From Janthinobacterium lividum (lineage in GTDB: Bacteria; Pseudomonadota; Gammaproteobacteria; Burkholderiales; Burkholderiaceae_D), in the NCBI RefSeq assembly GCF_034424625.1, contig NZ_CP139976.1, positions 3,534,001 to 3,598,000 of the forward strand: a DNA stretch of 64,000 nucleotides, read 5' to 3'. The position numbers and the translations under genes are program-made. The notes under the pieces are model-generated. The model was not told the DNA's origin. It searched no databases and saw nothing but the letters and a program-made list of their open reading frames with translations. Positions 35,203 through 45,139 of this stretch are shown here, piece by piece (the first letter of the stretch is position 1; each line of letters begins with the position of its first letter).

Positions 35203-35940
35203 ATGCGTGCAATCAAACAAGCTGGTCTTCTGCTGTGTTTATACGGCGCCGCAGTGCAGGCTTACGCTGATACGGATCAAACCGTGGAGCAAGCGGGCCA
35301 GGAGGCGGCGTCCGTCAATGTCAAAGGCATCCGGGATCCGGACTGGAAGCCCTACAGTGCCATGCTCAAGGGCGTCAAGCGCTTCGAGGAAAAGCACGGC
35401 CTGGCGCCTGGCGCCGAATTGCGCTTCATCCTGGAACCGCGCCGTGCCGATGTCGACATGCAGGCCATCGCGCTGCGGCTGGAAAGCGACGAGGCCGGCA
35501 TGGCGATACCGCTGGGGGAGCGCAATATCTTCAGCTTGCCCGTCGAGCCGGGTCCGCTGTATGAGAAGGCCGAGCTGACCGTGAACCGCAAGGCGGGGTC
35601 GGTCAGGTGGATCCCATACGTCAGGAGCGCATCAACCAGCGACACGCTGCGCCGCCTGGGCGACTTGCGTCTGGCGTGCGAAGTGCATTGGGCCATCGAC
35701 AAGGAAACCTTGCCTTTCGCCATGCGCACGGCGATGGGCGCATTGGGTGGCCCCTGCAATTTCGTGTCGCAAAAGGGAACCTACAGCTTTTCCGAGCCGC
35801 GGCGCATCACGGCGGCAACGATCAGTTTCAATGGCAAGAGCGCGCCCGTGCCATTCAGCGGCTCGTCGTTTACGCCGCCGCTGCGGGAGCAGGACTGGAG
35901 CGATGACAGCGTGCTCGAGCTGACATTCGACAACGATTAG
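35203..35940 (+). CDS. secreted hypothetical protein
   Basis: The 245-residue protein has a signal peptide (about 1-22, AAVQAYA) and a beta-rich mature region of unknown fold (AELRFILEPRRADVDMQAIALRLESDE; two Cys, in RLACEVHW and GGPCNF). No family was recognised. It ends 12 bases before the convergent regA gene. Confidence 0.7.
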   Translation: MRAIKQAGLLLCLYGAAVQAYADTDQTVEQAGQEAASVNVKGIRDPDWKPYSAMLKGVKRFEEKHGLAPGAELRFILEPRRADVDMQAIALRLESDEAGMAIPLGERNIFSLPVEPGPLYEKAELTVNRKAGSVRWIPYVRSASTSDTLRRLGDLRLACEVHWAIDKETLPFAMRTAMGALGGPCNFVSQKGTYSFSEPRRITAATISFNGKSAPVPFSGSSFTPPLREQDWSDDSVLELTFDND

Positions 35941-35952
35941 ACGGCGCTGGGG

Positions 35953-36489
35953 CTATTTGACCCGCTGCTTTTCCAGCTTGCGCGCCAGGGTGCGCCGGTG
36001 CATGCCCAGCCGTCTGGCCGTTTCCGAGATATTGAAATCCGTCTCGGCCAGCATTTCGTGGATGCGTTCCCATTCCAGGGTCTTGATGTTGGTGGCGCGG
36101 TTCGTCAGTTCGATATCGGCGTTGCCGGCCACGTGGCCGAAGGCCGCCTCGATGTCGTCCGTGTTCGACGGTTTCGCCAGGTACTGGCAGGCGCCCAGCT
36201 TGATGGCTTCGACGGCCGTGCCGATGCTGGCGTAACCCGTCAGCACGACGATGAGCATGTCCGGGTCGTGCTGGTGCAGCATCTGCACGCAGGCCAGACC
36301 CGAGGTATTGCCATTCAACTTCAGATCGACGACGGCGTAGTCGGGGCAATGCTGCTCGAGCAAGGCGCTCGCTTCGTCGAAATTGGTGGCCAGGATGACC
36401 TGGTAGCCGCGCCGCTCGAATGAGCGGCCCAGGGTGCGGGCAAACGCGGCATCGTCTTCCACGATCAGTAACAGACGGTCATCCTGCAT
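35953..36489 (-). CDS. regA: redox response regulator RegA/PrrA-type
   Basis: The 178-residue regulator has a receiver domain (phospho-Asp55 in VVDLKLNG) joined to a Fis-type helix-turn-helix (NISETARRLGMHRRTLARKLEKQ), the compact RegA/PrrA/ActR plan. In other proteobacteria RegA controls terminal oxidases, carbon and nitrogen fixation in response to redox state. It overlaps regB by 11 bases and ends a seven-gene minus-strand operon that starts with cyoA, so it probably regulates that oxidase. Confidence 0.93.
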   Translation of the reverse strand: MQDDRLLLIVEDDAAFARTLGRSFERRGYQVILATNFDEASALLEQHCPDYAVVDLKLNGNTSGLACVQMLHQHDPDMLIVVLTGYASIGTAVEAIKLGACQYLAKPSNTDDIEAAFGHVAGNADIELTNRATNIKTLEWERIHEMLAETDFNISETARRLGMHRRTLARKLEKQRVK

Positions 36490-37828
36490 GGTGGTCGCTT
36501 TCTCTTTCCAGTTTGATGGCCGCCAGCGGCAAGGCCAGGTGCACCACCGCCCCGCCCTGCACCCGGTTGCGCGCCGTCACCGTGCCGCCCAGGGTACGCG
36601 CGACATTGACCACCAGGAACAGCCCGAGGCCGCCGCCCGGCTTGCCCTTGCTGCTTTGGTACGGTTTGCCCAGGTGCGTCAGCATCGACGGTTCGAAGCC
36701 GGGGCCCGCATCGGTAATGACCAGGTGCAAGGCGTCCGCTTCGCGCGTCGCTTCGAAGCGCAGCCATTCGGGCGACGCTTCCAGCGCATTGTCGAGCACA
36801 TTGCAGATGGTTTGTTTCAGGGTCGAATCGAAGACGACGGGCACGTCGTGCTCGATGCGGTTATCGTACTCGAAATCCTGGATCGGGCGGCTGGTGCGCC
36901 ACTCGTCGACCAGGTCGTTGAGGAAGGTGTTGATCGTCGTCTTGACGGACGATTCGCCGCGCGCCTCGCCCGCCGACAGCAAGATGCCGCTGACGATGCT
37001 CTTGCAGCGCTGCAACTGCGCCTGCATTTCCGTGATTTCTTCCAGCAATTCGCTGTTCTTGCTCAGCTCCGGCATGCGGCGCCAGTCGCCGAGGATGACG
37101 GACAGGGTCGCCAACGGCGTGCCCAGCTCGTGCGCGGCGCCCGAGGCCAGCAGGCCCATGCGGATGATGTGCTCCTCTTCCGCCGCGCGCTGGCGCAGGT
37201 CGGCCACCTTGGCGTCGCCGGCGCGCTGGTTGCGGTTGATGCGCGTGATGAACACCACCAGCAAGGCGGCGTTCAAAATGAAGCAGATCAGCAAGCCTTG
37301 CACGTACAGGCTGGAAAAGCCCCGCTCGGGGTCGATCGGCAGGATCAAGGGGCCGGGCAGCAAGGCCAGGCCGGCCAGGCACAGGCTGGTAATGGCTACC
37401 ATGATCCACGTCGACCACACTTCCAGCAGGACGGCGCTGAGGATGACTTGCAGTAAGTACAGGAAGGCGAACGGGTTGCTGATGCCGCCGCTCAGGTAGA
37501 GCTGGGCCGTGAGCACGGTGACGTCGACCAGCAGAGCGAGGAACAGGGCCGTGTTGGAGACGGGCTGGCGTTCGTGCCAGCGCAGCAGGCTGGCCAGGTT
37601 GAAAGCGATGAGGCAGGACAGCACTTCGAGCATGTAGGGCACGGGCAAGGCGATGCCCAGCCCGACGCCCACGCCGAAGATCGTGCTGATCTGGCCGATC
37701 ACGGCCAGCCAGCGCAGCTGGATCAGCAGCTTCATGTTCTGGTGGCCGGCCGGATGTTCCATCTCGGCCGCCACCGCACCGCGCTCTAAGACTTCGCGGT
37801 TGGGCAGGATCTCAATCCTGCCCGGCAT
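36479..37828 (-). CDS. regB: redox sensor histidine kinase RegB/PrrB-type
   Basis: The 449-residue kinase has about six membrane helices with the quinone-site motif GGISNPF (114-120), the H-box HELGTPLATLS, a Cys in QAQLQRCKSIV at the place of the redox-active RegB cysteine, and ATPase boxes NVLDNALEASPEW and GGGLGLFLV. RegB is inactivated by oxidised quinone and cysteine oxidation. Start ATG 37828 is preferred to a TTG at 37852. It overlaps surf1 by 17 bases. Confidence 0.92.
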   Translation of the reverse strand: MPGRIEILPNREVLERGAVAAEMEHPAGHQNMKLLIQLRWLAVIGQISTIFGVGVGLGIALPVPYMLEVLSCLIAFNLASLLRWHERQPVSNTALFLALLVDVTVLTAQLYLSGGISNPFAFLYLLQVILSAVLLEVWSTWIMVAITSLCLAGLALLPGPLILPIDPERGFSSLYVQGLLICFILNAALLVVFITRINRNQRAGDAKVADLRQRAAEEEHIIRMGLLASGAAHELGTPLATLSVILGDWRRMPELSKNSELLEEITEMQAQLQRCKSIVSGILLSAGEARGESSVKTTINTFLNDLVDEWRTSRPIQDFEYDNRIEHDVPVVFDSTLKQTICNVLDNALEASPEWLRFEATREADALHLVITDAGPGFEPSMLTHLGKPYQSSKGKPGGGLGLFLVVNVARTLGGTVTARNRVQGGAVVHLALPLAAIKLERESDHHAG

Positions 37829-38660
37829 GGTAGCTTTCTTGCGATTGATCAAGGTGCTGTTGGGACAAGCCAGCCTTGCGCGCGCGGCGGCGCTTGTCTT
37901 CGCGCACGAGCCACCAGGTGATGCCGGCCACCATCAGGGCCAGCGCAAACCACGTCAAGGCATAAACCAAATGGTTGTTGTGGAAGGAAATCACGGTCAG
38001 GCCGCCGACAGGGGCGTCGCTGGCCGTTTCCGATTTTTCCTTCGCATCGACAAAATATGGCGCCACATTGGTCAGCATGTGCGAGGCGCCGATGGCGGCC
38101 ACGTCGCGCGAATACCAGTGCTGCGTGGCAGGACTGTTTTCGCGCAGGAAACCGCCGCCCGTCTCGCTGACGCGCAGCAAGCCGTCGACGTGCACGATGC
38201 CGGCCGGCGTGCTGGCGGCGATGCCTTCGCGTTTCGGCACGAAGCCGCGGTTGACCAGCACGGTGCTGCCGTCGGCCAGGCGCAATGGCGTGATCAGCCA
38301 ATAACCGCTGCCCAGTGCCGTCGTTGCCTGCACCAGGGTATTGAAAATGGGGAGATACGTTCCGGAGAGTCGCACATGGCGGTATTCATCCGTTTGCTGC
38401 GTGACACTGGCCCAGGCTGCGGGTCCAGGTGCGTCCGTTGCGGGCGCATGTACGCGTTGTTCGACGCGCTCGATCAGGTCAAGCTTCCAGAAGAGGCGCT
38501 TGACTTGCCAGGTGCCCAGGGCACAGAAACCGGCAAACAAGATCCCCGCCAGCAAGGCCAGTGCATACCGCACGACCATGCCGCGTGGGCCTGGCGCGGC
38601 ATCTTGCGATGCGGCGCCAGGGGCGCGCCCGGTGTTGCTTGGGCGCGTATTACTCATCAT
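37812..38660 (-). CDS. SURF1-family oxidase assembly protein
   Basis: The 282-residue inner-membrane protein has an N-terminal and a C-terminal helix flanking a periplasmic domain, with GTWQVKRLFWKLDLIERVEQRV and the VLVNRGFVP motif of SURF1. It helps insert haem a/o into haem-copper oxidases. It is placed directly after cyoD (4-base overlap), so it probably assists the bo-type oxidase encoded upstream. Confidence 0.93.
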   Translation of the reverse strand: MMSNTRPSNTGRAPGAASQDAAPGPRGMVVRYALALLAGILFAGFCALGTWQVKRLFWKLDLIERVEQRVHAPATDAPGPAAWASVTQQTDEYRHVRLSGTYLPIFNTLVQATTALGSGYWLITPLRLADGSTVLVNRGFVPKREGIAASTPAGIVHVDGLLRVSETGGGFLRENSPATQHWYSRDVAAIGASHMLTNVAPYFVDAKEKSETASDAPVGGLTVISFHNNHLVYALTWFALALMVAGITWWLVREDKRRRARKAGLSQQHLDQSQESYHAGQD

Positions 38661-39043
38661 GGAGCCGTTTTCGTATGCATGTACTCAGGCATCAGATCCG
38701 GCATCATGTTGTGGTTCATGTGGTACATGACCCACAGGGAACCGGCCATGGCAATGCCCACGATCATGATGGTGAAGATCAGCGCCATCATGTTCCAGCC
38801 GCCTTCGGACTTGGTGTTCATGTGCAGGAAGTACACCATGTGCACGACCACTTGAACAGCCGCGAACGCCAGCAGGACCAGGCCCATGGTGCCCGAGTTG
38901 GTGATGGCTTTCGTCATCACCAGCCAGAAAGGAATGGCCGTCAGGATCACCGACAGGATGAAGCCGATGGCATAGCTTTTCAGGCTGCCATGATCGTGAT
39001 TGTCATGGTGGTGGCTATCGCCGTGTGTGTGGTGGTCGCTCAT
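38657..39043 (-). CDS. cyoD: cytochrome o ubiquinol oxidase subunit IV
   Basis: The 128-residue subunit has a His-rich N-terminus ([18 protein letters not shown]) and three membrane helices including VHMVYFLHMNTKSEGGWN, typical of CyoD. Its start overlaps cyoC by ATGA. The His-rich tail could bind metal; this is often seen in the family. Confidence 0.94.
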   Translation of the reverse strand: MSDHHTHGDSHHHDNHDHGSLKSYAIGFILSVILTAIPFWLVMTKAITNSGTMGLVLLAFAAVQVVVHMVYFLHMNTKSEGGWNMMALIFTIMIVGIAMAGSLWVMYHMNHNMMPDLMPEYMHTKTAP

Positions 39044-39678
39044 GGCAGCACTCCCATCAGGTAGACAAAGGTGAAGACGCCGATCCAGATGACGTCCAGG
39101 AAGTGCCAGAACAGCGACAGACACATCATGCGACGGCCATTTTCCGGGGTCAGACCATGCTTGTTCAACTGGAACATCAAGGTCACGAGCCAGATCACGC
39201 CGAACGTCACGTGCAAGCCGTGGGTACCGACCAGTGCAAAGAACGACGACAGGAACGCGCTGCGCTGCGGACCGGCGCCTTCGTGGATCAGATGAATGAA
39301 TTCATACATTTCCAGCGACAGGAAGGCCAGGCCGAACAGGCCCGTGATGCCCAGCCAGACCAGGGTGCTGCGCAATTGCTTGCGCTGCATGGCCAGCATG
39401 GCGAAACCGTAGGTGATCGACGACAGCAGCAGCATGGCCGTGTTGACGGCCACCAGCGGCAGGTCGAACAGCGCGGCGCCCGTCGGGCCGTCCGCGTAGC
39501 TGCGGCCGACCACGGCGTACGTGGCGAACAGACAGGCGAAGATCAGGCAATCGCTCATCAGGTAGAGCCAGAAACCCAGCAGGCTGCCGTTTTCCGGGTG
39601 GTGCTCGCGCACAAAGTAGCTGCGCGTGCTTGGTGCGGCGCCAGCGGCGCCGGTGTTATGGGCGATGGTATCAGACAT
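39040..39678 (-). CDS. cyoC: cytochrome o ubiquinol oxidase subunit III
   Basis: The 212-residue subunit has five membrane helices and conserved stretches [20 protein letters not shown] and [19 protein letters not shown]. It completes the oxidase core with CyoB and CyoA. It overlaps cyoB by 8 bases. Confidence 0.95.
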   Translation of the reverse strand: MSDTIAHNTGAAGAAPSTRSYFVREHHPENGSLLGFWLYLMSDCLIFACLFATYAVVGRSYADGPTGAALFDLPLVAVNTAMLLLSSITYGFAMLAMQRKQLRSTLVWLGITGLFGLAFLSLEMYEFIHLIHEGAGPQRSAFLSSFFALVGTHGLHVTFGVIWLVTLMFQLNKHGLTPENGRRMMCLSLFWHFLDVIWIGVFTFVYLMGVLP

Positions 39679-41674
39679 GGCTGCTCAGCAATTTAGTATA
39701 AGCGTCTTCGGTACGGACCACTTCTTCCGCAGGAATGTAGTAATCGCGCTTGTAGTTAAAGGTATGGACGATGATGGTGACCATCATGATCACGAAGCCA
39801 ATGCTGGCGACGAGCCACATTTGCCAGATCAGGCCAAAACCGACCAGTGCGGACAGTGCGGCGATCACGAAACCAGCCCAGGTGTTCTTCGGCATGTGGA
39901 TCTTCGTGAAACCGGACGTCGGACGCTGGTAACCGTGTTTCTTCATGTCAGTCCATGCATCGAGTTCGTGCACTTGTGGCGTGAAGGCGAAATTATAGTC
40001 TGGCGGTGGCGACGACGTCGACCATTCCAGCGTACGGCCGCCCCATGGGTCGCCGGTCACGTCGCGCAGGGCGTGACGGTTGCGGTAGCTGACGTAGAAC
40101 TGGATCAGCATGGAAGCGATACCCAGTGCGATCGAGACGGCGCCAAACCAGGCGATGATGGTCCAGATCTGCAGCGATGGATCTTCAAAGTGGTTGACAC
40201 GACGGGTCACGCCCATCAGGCCCAGCACGTACAGCGGCATGAAGGCCAGGTAGAAGCCGACGAACCAGAACCAGAACGAGCACTTGCCCCAGAACGCGTC
40301 GAGCTTGTAGCCGAAGGCTTTCGGGTACCAGTAGTTGATCGCAGCGAATACACCGAAGACCACGCCGCCGATAATCACGTTATGGAAGTGGGCAATCAGG
40401 AACAGGCTGTTGTGCAATACGAAGTCAGCTGGTGGTACGGCCAGCAGCACGCCGGTCATGCCGCCGATGGTGAAGGTGACCATGAAGCCGATCGTCCACA
40501 GCATCGGCAGTTCGAAACGGATACGGCCGCGGTACATGGTAAACAGCCAGTTGAAGATCTTCGCGCCCGTCGGGATCGAGATGATCATCGTCGTGATGCC
40601 GAAGAAGGAGTTGACGCTGGCGCCCGAACCCATGGTGAAGAAGTGATGCAGCCATACCAGGTACGACAGGATCATGATGACGCAGGTGGCGTACACCATC
40701 GAAGCGTAGCCGAACAGGCGCTTGCTGCTGAAGGTGGCGACGACTTCCGAGAACACGCCGAACAACGGCAGGATCAGGATATAGACTTCCGGGTGACCCC
40801 AGATCCAGATCAGGTTGACGTACATCATGGCGTTGCCGCCCAGTTCCGTCGTGAAGAAGTTAAAGCCTGCAACGCGGTCCAGCGACAGCATGGCCAGCAC
40901 AGCCGTCAGCACCGGGAAAGCGGCGACGATCAGGATGTTGGTGCACAGTGCGGTCCAGGTGAAGACAGGCATTTTCATCCAGGTCATGCCTGGCGCGCGC
41001 ATCTTGACGATGGTGGCGATCAGGTTGACACCGGACAATAGCGTCCCGACCCCGGCAATCTGCAAGGACCAGATGTAATAGTCTACCCCCACGTCCGGAC
41101 TGCCGACGATGCCCGACAGCGGCGGATAGGCCAGCCAGCCCGTGCGGGCGAATTCGCCGACGAACAGCGAAGCCATGACCAGGGCGGCGCCCATGGTGGT
41201 CATCCAGAAGCTGAAGTTGTTAAGGAATGGGAAAGCCACGTCGCGCGCGCCGATTTGCAGCGGCACCACGTAGTTCATCAGACCCGTCACGAAAGGCATC
41301 GCGACGAAGAAGATCATGATCACGCCGTGGGCGGTGAAGATCTGGTCGTAGTGATGCGGTGGCAGGAAGCCAGCATTATCGCCAAAGGCGACAGCCTGCT
41401 GGGTGCGCATCATGAGCGCGTCGGCAAAGCCGCGCAGCAGCATGACGAGGCCCAGGATCATGTACATGATACCGATTTTTTTATGGTCGATACTGGTGAT
41501 CCAGTCGCGCCACAGGGTACCCCAGACGCGGAAATACGTCAGTGCCGCAACGAGTGCGATACCGCCCAGGGCAACCATGGCAAAGGTCACCAGCAGGATA
41601 GGTTCGTGAAATGGAATTGCATCCCAAGTCAGACGGCCGAATATAAGCTTCGTCAGATCAATATGGTCTAGCAT
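39671..41674 (-). CDS. cyoB: cytochrome o ubiquinol oxidase subunit I
   Basis: The 667-residue catalytic subunit of the haem-copper quinol oxidase has 15 membrane helices, the haem/copper ligand region [18 protein letters not shown] with the covalently linked His-Tyr, the HH pair in [12 protein letters not shown] and [16 protein letters not shown]. It oxidises ubiquinol and pumps protons. Start ATG 41674 fits the family N-terminus; the ORF is open further upstream. Confidence 0.97.
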   Translation of the reverse strand: MLDHIDLTKLIFGRLTWDAIPFHEPILLVTFAMVALGGIALVAALTYFRVWGTLWRDWITSIDHKKIGIMYMILGLVMLLRGFADALMMRTQQAVAFGDNAGFLPPHHYDQIFTAHGVIMIFFVAMPFVTGLMNYVVPLQIGARDVAFPFLNNFSFWMTTMGAALVMASLFVGEFARTGWLAYPPLSGIVGSPDVGVDYYIWSLQIAGVGTLLSGVNLIATIVKMRAPGMTWMKMPVFTWTALCTNILIVAAFPVLTAVLAMLSLDRVAGFNFFTTELGGNAMMYVNLIWIWGHPEVYILILPLFGVFSEVVATFSSKRLFGYASMVYATCVIMILSYLVWLHHFFTMGSGASVNSFFGITTMIISIPTGAKIFNWLFTMYRGRIRFELPMLWTIGFMVTFTIGGMTGVLLAVPPADFVLHNSLFLIAHFHNVIIGGVVFGVFAAINYWYPKAFGYKLDAFWGKCSFWFWFVGFYLAFMPLYVLGLMGVTRRVNHFEDPSLQIWTIIAWFGAVSIALGIASMLIQFYVSYRNRHALRDVTGDPWGGRTLEWSTSSPPPDYNFAFTPQVHELDAWTDMKKHGYQRPTSGFTKIHMPKNTWAGFVIAALSALVGFGLIWQMWLVASIGFVIMMVTIIVHTFNYKRDYYIPAEEVVRTEDAYTKLLSSHV

Positions 41675-41758
41675 TGTTACTCTCAGAGAAAAAAGGGAGG
41701 CGCCAGGCAAGCGGCGCCAGTATCTGCAGCGCAATGCGCTGCGGGATTCATGCAGTCG

Positions 41759-42742
41759 TTACTTGGCTTGAACGCCCTTTTCAACTACTGCATCGCTAGC
41801 GACTACTGCCGTTACGGCCGCTACCGGGCTATTTGCCATCGTCAATTTGTATGGCTCGACCGGCGTCACGCACAGGGCGTCGGAAACGATGGTGCGGTTC
41901 AGGATTGCCTTGTACAGATCGCTAGGTACGGCGCTGTAGCGGCGGACCGGGTCGCGTTCGCTAGGCTGGGCCAGCGACAGGTAGTCGTCGCGGTTCAGCG
42001 CGCCGCCACCGGCACGTGCCGATGCCACCCATTTATCGAAGTCCGCATCATTGACGCCGTGGAACTTGAAGCGCATGCCCGAGAAACCGGCACCGCTGTA
42101 GTTGGCGGAGAAGCCCTTGTAGACGCCAGGCTTGTTGATGACGGCATTCAACTGCGTTTCCATGCCTGGCATGGCGTAGATCTGACCTGCCAGTGCGGGG
42201 ATGAAGAACGAGTTCATGACGGACGACGCGGTGATCTTGAAGCGGATCGGACGATCGACGGGCGCGTACAGTTCATTCACGGAAGCGATGCCTTGCTCCG
42301 GATAGATGAACAGCCATTTCCAGTCCAGCGCCACCACTTCGACGATCATCGGCTTGTGGCTGGCAGGAATCGGACGGTTGGCGTCGATACGGCTCAGCGG
42401 ACGATAAGGATCGAGGGTGTGGGTGCTGATCCAGGTCAGCAGGCCCAGCACGATGATGATCAGCAGGGGCGCGCCCCAGATGATCAGCTCGAGGCGAGTC
42501 GAGTGGTCCCAGTCCGGCTCGTATTTGGCCGCGGTGTTGTTTTTTCTATAGCGCCATGCGAAAAGCAGGGTCAGGGCGATTACCGGAACGATAATCAACA
42601 GCATCAGCAATGTCGAGATGACAATCAAATTGCCTTGCTGAACTGCGATGTCACCAGACGCATTCAGTACCACCGTATTGCAACCAGCCAACAATGCGAG
42701 AGGTAAAAGAAGCAGTCCGCGACGAACTTTTAATGAAAACAT
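41759..42742 (-). CDS. cyoA: cytochrome o ubiquinol oxidase subunit II
   Basis: The 327-residue lipoprotein (lipobox LLAGC) has two membrane helices and a periplasmic cupredoxin domain without copper ligands, as usual for quinol oxidases (EVVALDWKWLFIYPEQGIA, FFIPALAGQIYAMPGM). It is the first gene of the operon. Start ATG 42742 is chosen; an upstream ATG at 42790 is possible but less natural for the lipoprotein signal. Confidence 0.94.
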   Translation of the reverse strand: MFSLKVRRGLLLLPLALLAGCNTVVLNASGDIAVQQGNLIVISTLLMLLIIVPVIALTLLFAWRYRKNNTAAKYEPDWDHSTRLELIIWGAPLLIIIVLGLLTWISTHTLDPYRPLSRIDANRPIPASHKPMIVEVVALDWKWLFIYPEQGIASVNELYAPVDRPIRFKITASSVMNSFFIPALAGQIYAMPGMETQLNAVINKPGVYKGFSANYSGAGFSGMRFKFHGVNDADFDKWVASARAGGGALNRDDYLSLAQPSERDPVRRYSAVPSDLYKAILNRTIVSDALCVTPVEPYKLTMANSPVAAVTAVVASDAVVEKGVQAK

Positions 42743-42959
42743 ACAGGAAAGTCCAGTACAGGGGATGAAGATATGGTACTGTATTCTCACTGGAGCGCGT
42801 TGGCAATTGGACGTTTTGTCCTACCCCTTGCTCGGACTTTCACTGCGTAGACGCGGAGTTTTCCTACGGCTACCTGATGAATAGTCCTACTCCGGGCGTG
42901 AGACACCCGGAGTAAGTTACGCGTTGGCCGAACTCGAAACTATATTGGAGACGATCATC

Positions 42960-44306
42960 ATGTCCAGCACGCGCATACACAGCGGGGATGTACCCGCCGA
43001 CTTTTCCCCCCACTCCCTGCGCGACGCACGCGGGGCCGGCACGGTCGAATCGCATATCGACCCTGGTGAGATCGCCGTCGGCGTGATCATCGGCCGCGCT
43101 TCCGAATACTTTGACTTCTTTGTCTACGCCATCGCCTCGGTGCTGGTGTTTCCGCGCGTCTTCTTCCCATTTGAAGAACGCCTGGAAGGTACCTTATATG
43201 CGTTCCTGATTTTCTCGTTCGCCTTCATCGCCCGCCCCTTCGGCACCGTGATCTTCATGGAGATCCAGCGCCGCATGGGACGCAGCGCCAAGCTGACGAT
43301 CGCCCTCTTCCTGCTGGGCGTGTCGACGGCCGGCATCGCCTTCCTGCCAACCTATTCGCACCTGGGCTTTGCCGCCATCATCTGGCTGTCCGTGCTGCGC
43401 ATCGGCCAGGGCGTGGCGCTGGGCGGTTCATGGGATGGCCTGCCATCGCTGCTGGCCCTGAACGCGCCGGAAAACAAGCGCGGCTGGTACGCCATGCTGG
43501 GCCAGCTGGGTGCGCCCGCCGGCTTCCTGATCGCCGCCGGCCTGTTCTGGTTCATGCTGACCACCCTGACGGATGAAGACTTCCTCGACTGGGGCTGGCG
43601 CTATCCGTTCTATGTGGCATTCGCCATCAACGTGGTGGCCCTGTTTGCCCGCTTGCGCCTGGTGTCGACGAATGAATATGCGCGCCTGCTGGACGAACGC
43701 GAACTGCAGCCCGTGAGCGTGTTTGAAATGAGCCGCGGCCAGGGACGCAACGTGCTGATCGGCGCCCTCGCCGCGCTGGCCAGCTACGCCCTGTTCCACC
43801 TGGTGACCGTGTTCCCGCTGTCGTGGATTTCCGTCTACCAGACGCGTTCCGCTTCGGACTTCCTGCAAGTGCAAATGATGGGCGCCGTGCTGGCTGCCAT
43901 CGGCGTGGTGATTTCCGGCTTGCTGGCCGATAAGGTGGGCCGCCGCACCACCCTGGGCGTGCTGGCCGTGCTGATCGCCATCTTCAGCGCCTTCGTGCCG
44001 ACCCTGATGGGTGGCGGCAACTTCGGCCAGGATGTCTTCATCCTCGTCGGCTTCAGCCTGCTGGGCTTGTCCTACGGCCAGGCAGCCGGCGCCGTGACGG
44101 CCAACTTCCCTGCCCGCTTCCGCTACACGGGCGCGGCATTGACGTCCGACCTGGCCTGGCTGGTCGGCGCCGGCTTCGCCCCGCTGGTGGCGCTGGGCCT
44201 GTCGGCCAACTTCGGCCTCGCCTATGTCAGCTTCTACCTGCTGTCAGGCGCCGTCGCCTCGCTGGCCGCCCTGAGCCTGAACCGGGCGCTGGAAATCCGC
44301 GACTGA
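42960..44306 (+). CDS. MFS transporter, metabolite:H+ symporter type
   Basis: The 448-residue inner-membrane carrier has twelve predicted helices and the MHS-family N-terminus (VIIGRASEYFDFFVYAIASVLVFP) with SWDGLPSLLALNAPENKRGWY in the cytoplasmic loop. Substrate is unknown, probably an organic acid or betaine. The ATG at 42960 is chosen, 54 bases after the stop-rich upstream region. It ends at a shared terminator. Confidence 0.9.
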   Translation: MSSTRIHSGDVPADFSPHSLRDARGAGTVESHIDPGEIAVGVIIGRASEYFDFFVYAIASVLVFPRVFFPFEERLEGTLYAFLIFSFAFIARPFGTVIFMEIQRRMGRSAKLTIALFLLGVSTAGIAFLPTYSHLGFAAIIWLSVLRIGQGVALGGSWDGLPSLLALNAPENKRGWYAMLGQLGAPAGFLIAAGLFWFMLTTLTDEDFLDWGWRYPFYVAFAINVVALFARLRLVSTNEYARLLDERELQPVSVFEMSRGQGRNVLIGALAALASYALFHLVTVFPLSWISVYQTRSASDFLQVQMMGAVLAAIGVVISGLLADKVGRRTTLGVLAVLIAIFSAFVPTLMGGGNFGQDVFILVGFSLLGLSYGQAAGAVTANFPARFRYTGAALTSDLAWLVGAGFAPLVALGLSANFGLAYVSFYLLSGAVASLAALSLNRALEIRD

Positions 44307-44363
44307 CATATATATAGAGGCAAACCGGGTGGCAGCGCGCTGCCACCCAGCCCCCTCAAAAAA

Positions 44364-44390
44364 AACGCCGGCTCCGTCCGGCGTTTTTTC
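44364..44390. terminator. bidirectional terminator between the MFS and hsp20 genes
   Basis: AACGCCGG (44364-44371) pairs with CCGGCGTT (44378-44385) around a 6-base loop. It has an A-run on the left and a T-run on the right, so it can end transcripts from both convergent genes. Confidence 0.9.
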
Positions 44391-44405
44391 ATGCCCCGGC
44401 CCGTG

Positions 44406-44858
44406 TCACTGTATCGCCAGCAGCCGCCCGCCCGTGCCTTCCTTCTTCGGCAAGTCGAGCAGCAACACGCCATTTTCATAGCGGGCCTGCGCACCGGCCT
44501 CGTCCACTTCATGCTGCAGCACGAAGCTACGGTATTGCTGGCCGTACTCGCGTTCACTGCGCACGACCTTGCCTCCGCCGTCGCGCGTCACCCTTTCGTT
44601 CTTGAGTTCGGCGCTGATGGAGACGCGGTTGCCGTCGATGGAGACCTTGATATCGTCCTTGTTGACGCCTGGAATGTCTGCCTGCACCAGATAAGCTTGC
44701 TCGGTTTCGGCAATGTCGACACGCATGCGTCCATTGCCCACGTCGCGCGCGCGCAAGGCGGGCAACAAAAAGTCGCGCATCATGTCTTCCATGTCGCTGA
44801 ACGGGTCAAAACGCCCCAAGGGGTTGAGCGCATCGCGCTGTATCAAATGATTGGCCAT
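44406..44858 (-). CDS. Hsp20/alpha-crystallin small heat-shock protein
   Basis: The 150-residue chaperone has the alpha-crystallin domain (RMRVDIAETEQAYLVQADIPGVNKDDIKVSI, ARYENGVLLLDLPKKEG). It binds unfolding proteins. A strong AGGAGG ribosome site precedes the ATG at 44858. The upstream 280 bases hold no clear sigma32 consensus that I could fix. Confidence 0.94.
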   Translation of the reverse strand: MANHLIQRDALNPLGRFDPFSDMEDMMRDFLLPALRARDVGNGRMRVDIAETEQAYLVQADIPGVNKDDIKVSIDGNRVSISAELKNERVTRDGGGKVVRSEREYGQQYRSFVLQHEVDEAGAQARYENGVLLLDLPKKEGTGGRLLAIQ

Positions 44859-45139
44859 GATGTCCTCCTGCATGGGCTCTGGCTTGCACACGGCGGCCGT
44901 CCGCAAGAACGCCACCACCTCCTGCATCTTAGGATGGCAACAGCCAATCTCGTTGATCTGCCTCAATCGTGGCCAACTTGATTTTTCCTTGACTTTCATC
45001 CGTGCGCTACCACGCTTTACACAGTCTTGTAAGTCGGAAATTGTCCCCAAGGCTGTTATGCTAGCGCACGCTATGCTTGACCACCAGAAAGCTTGCATTT
45101 CAATTAAAATTGATTTTTTCGCGACAGCCTTATACGGAC

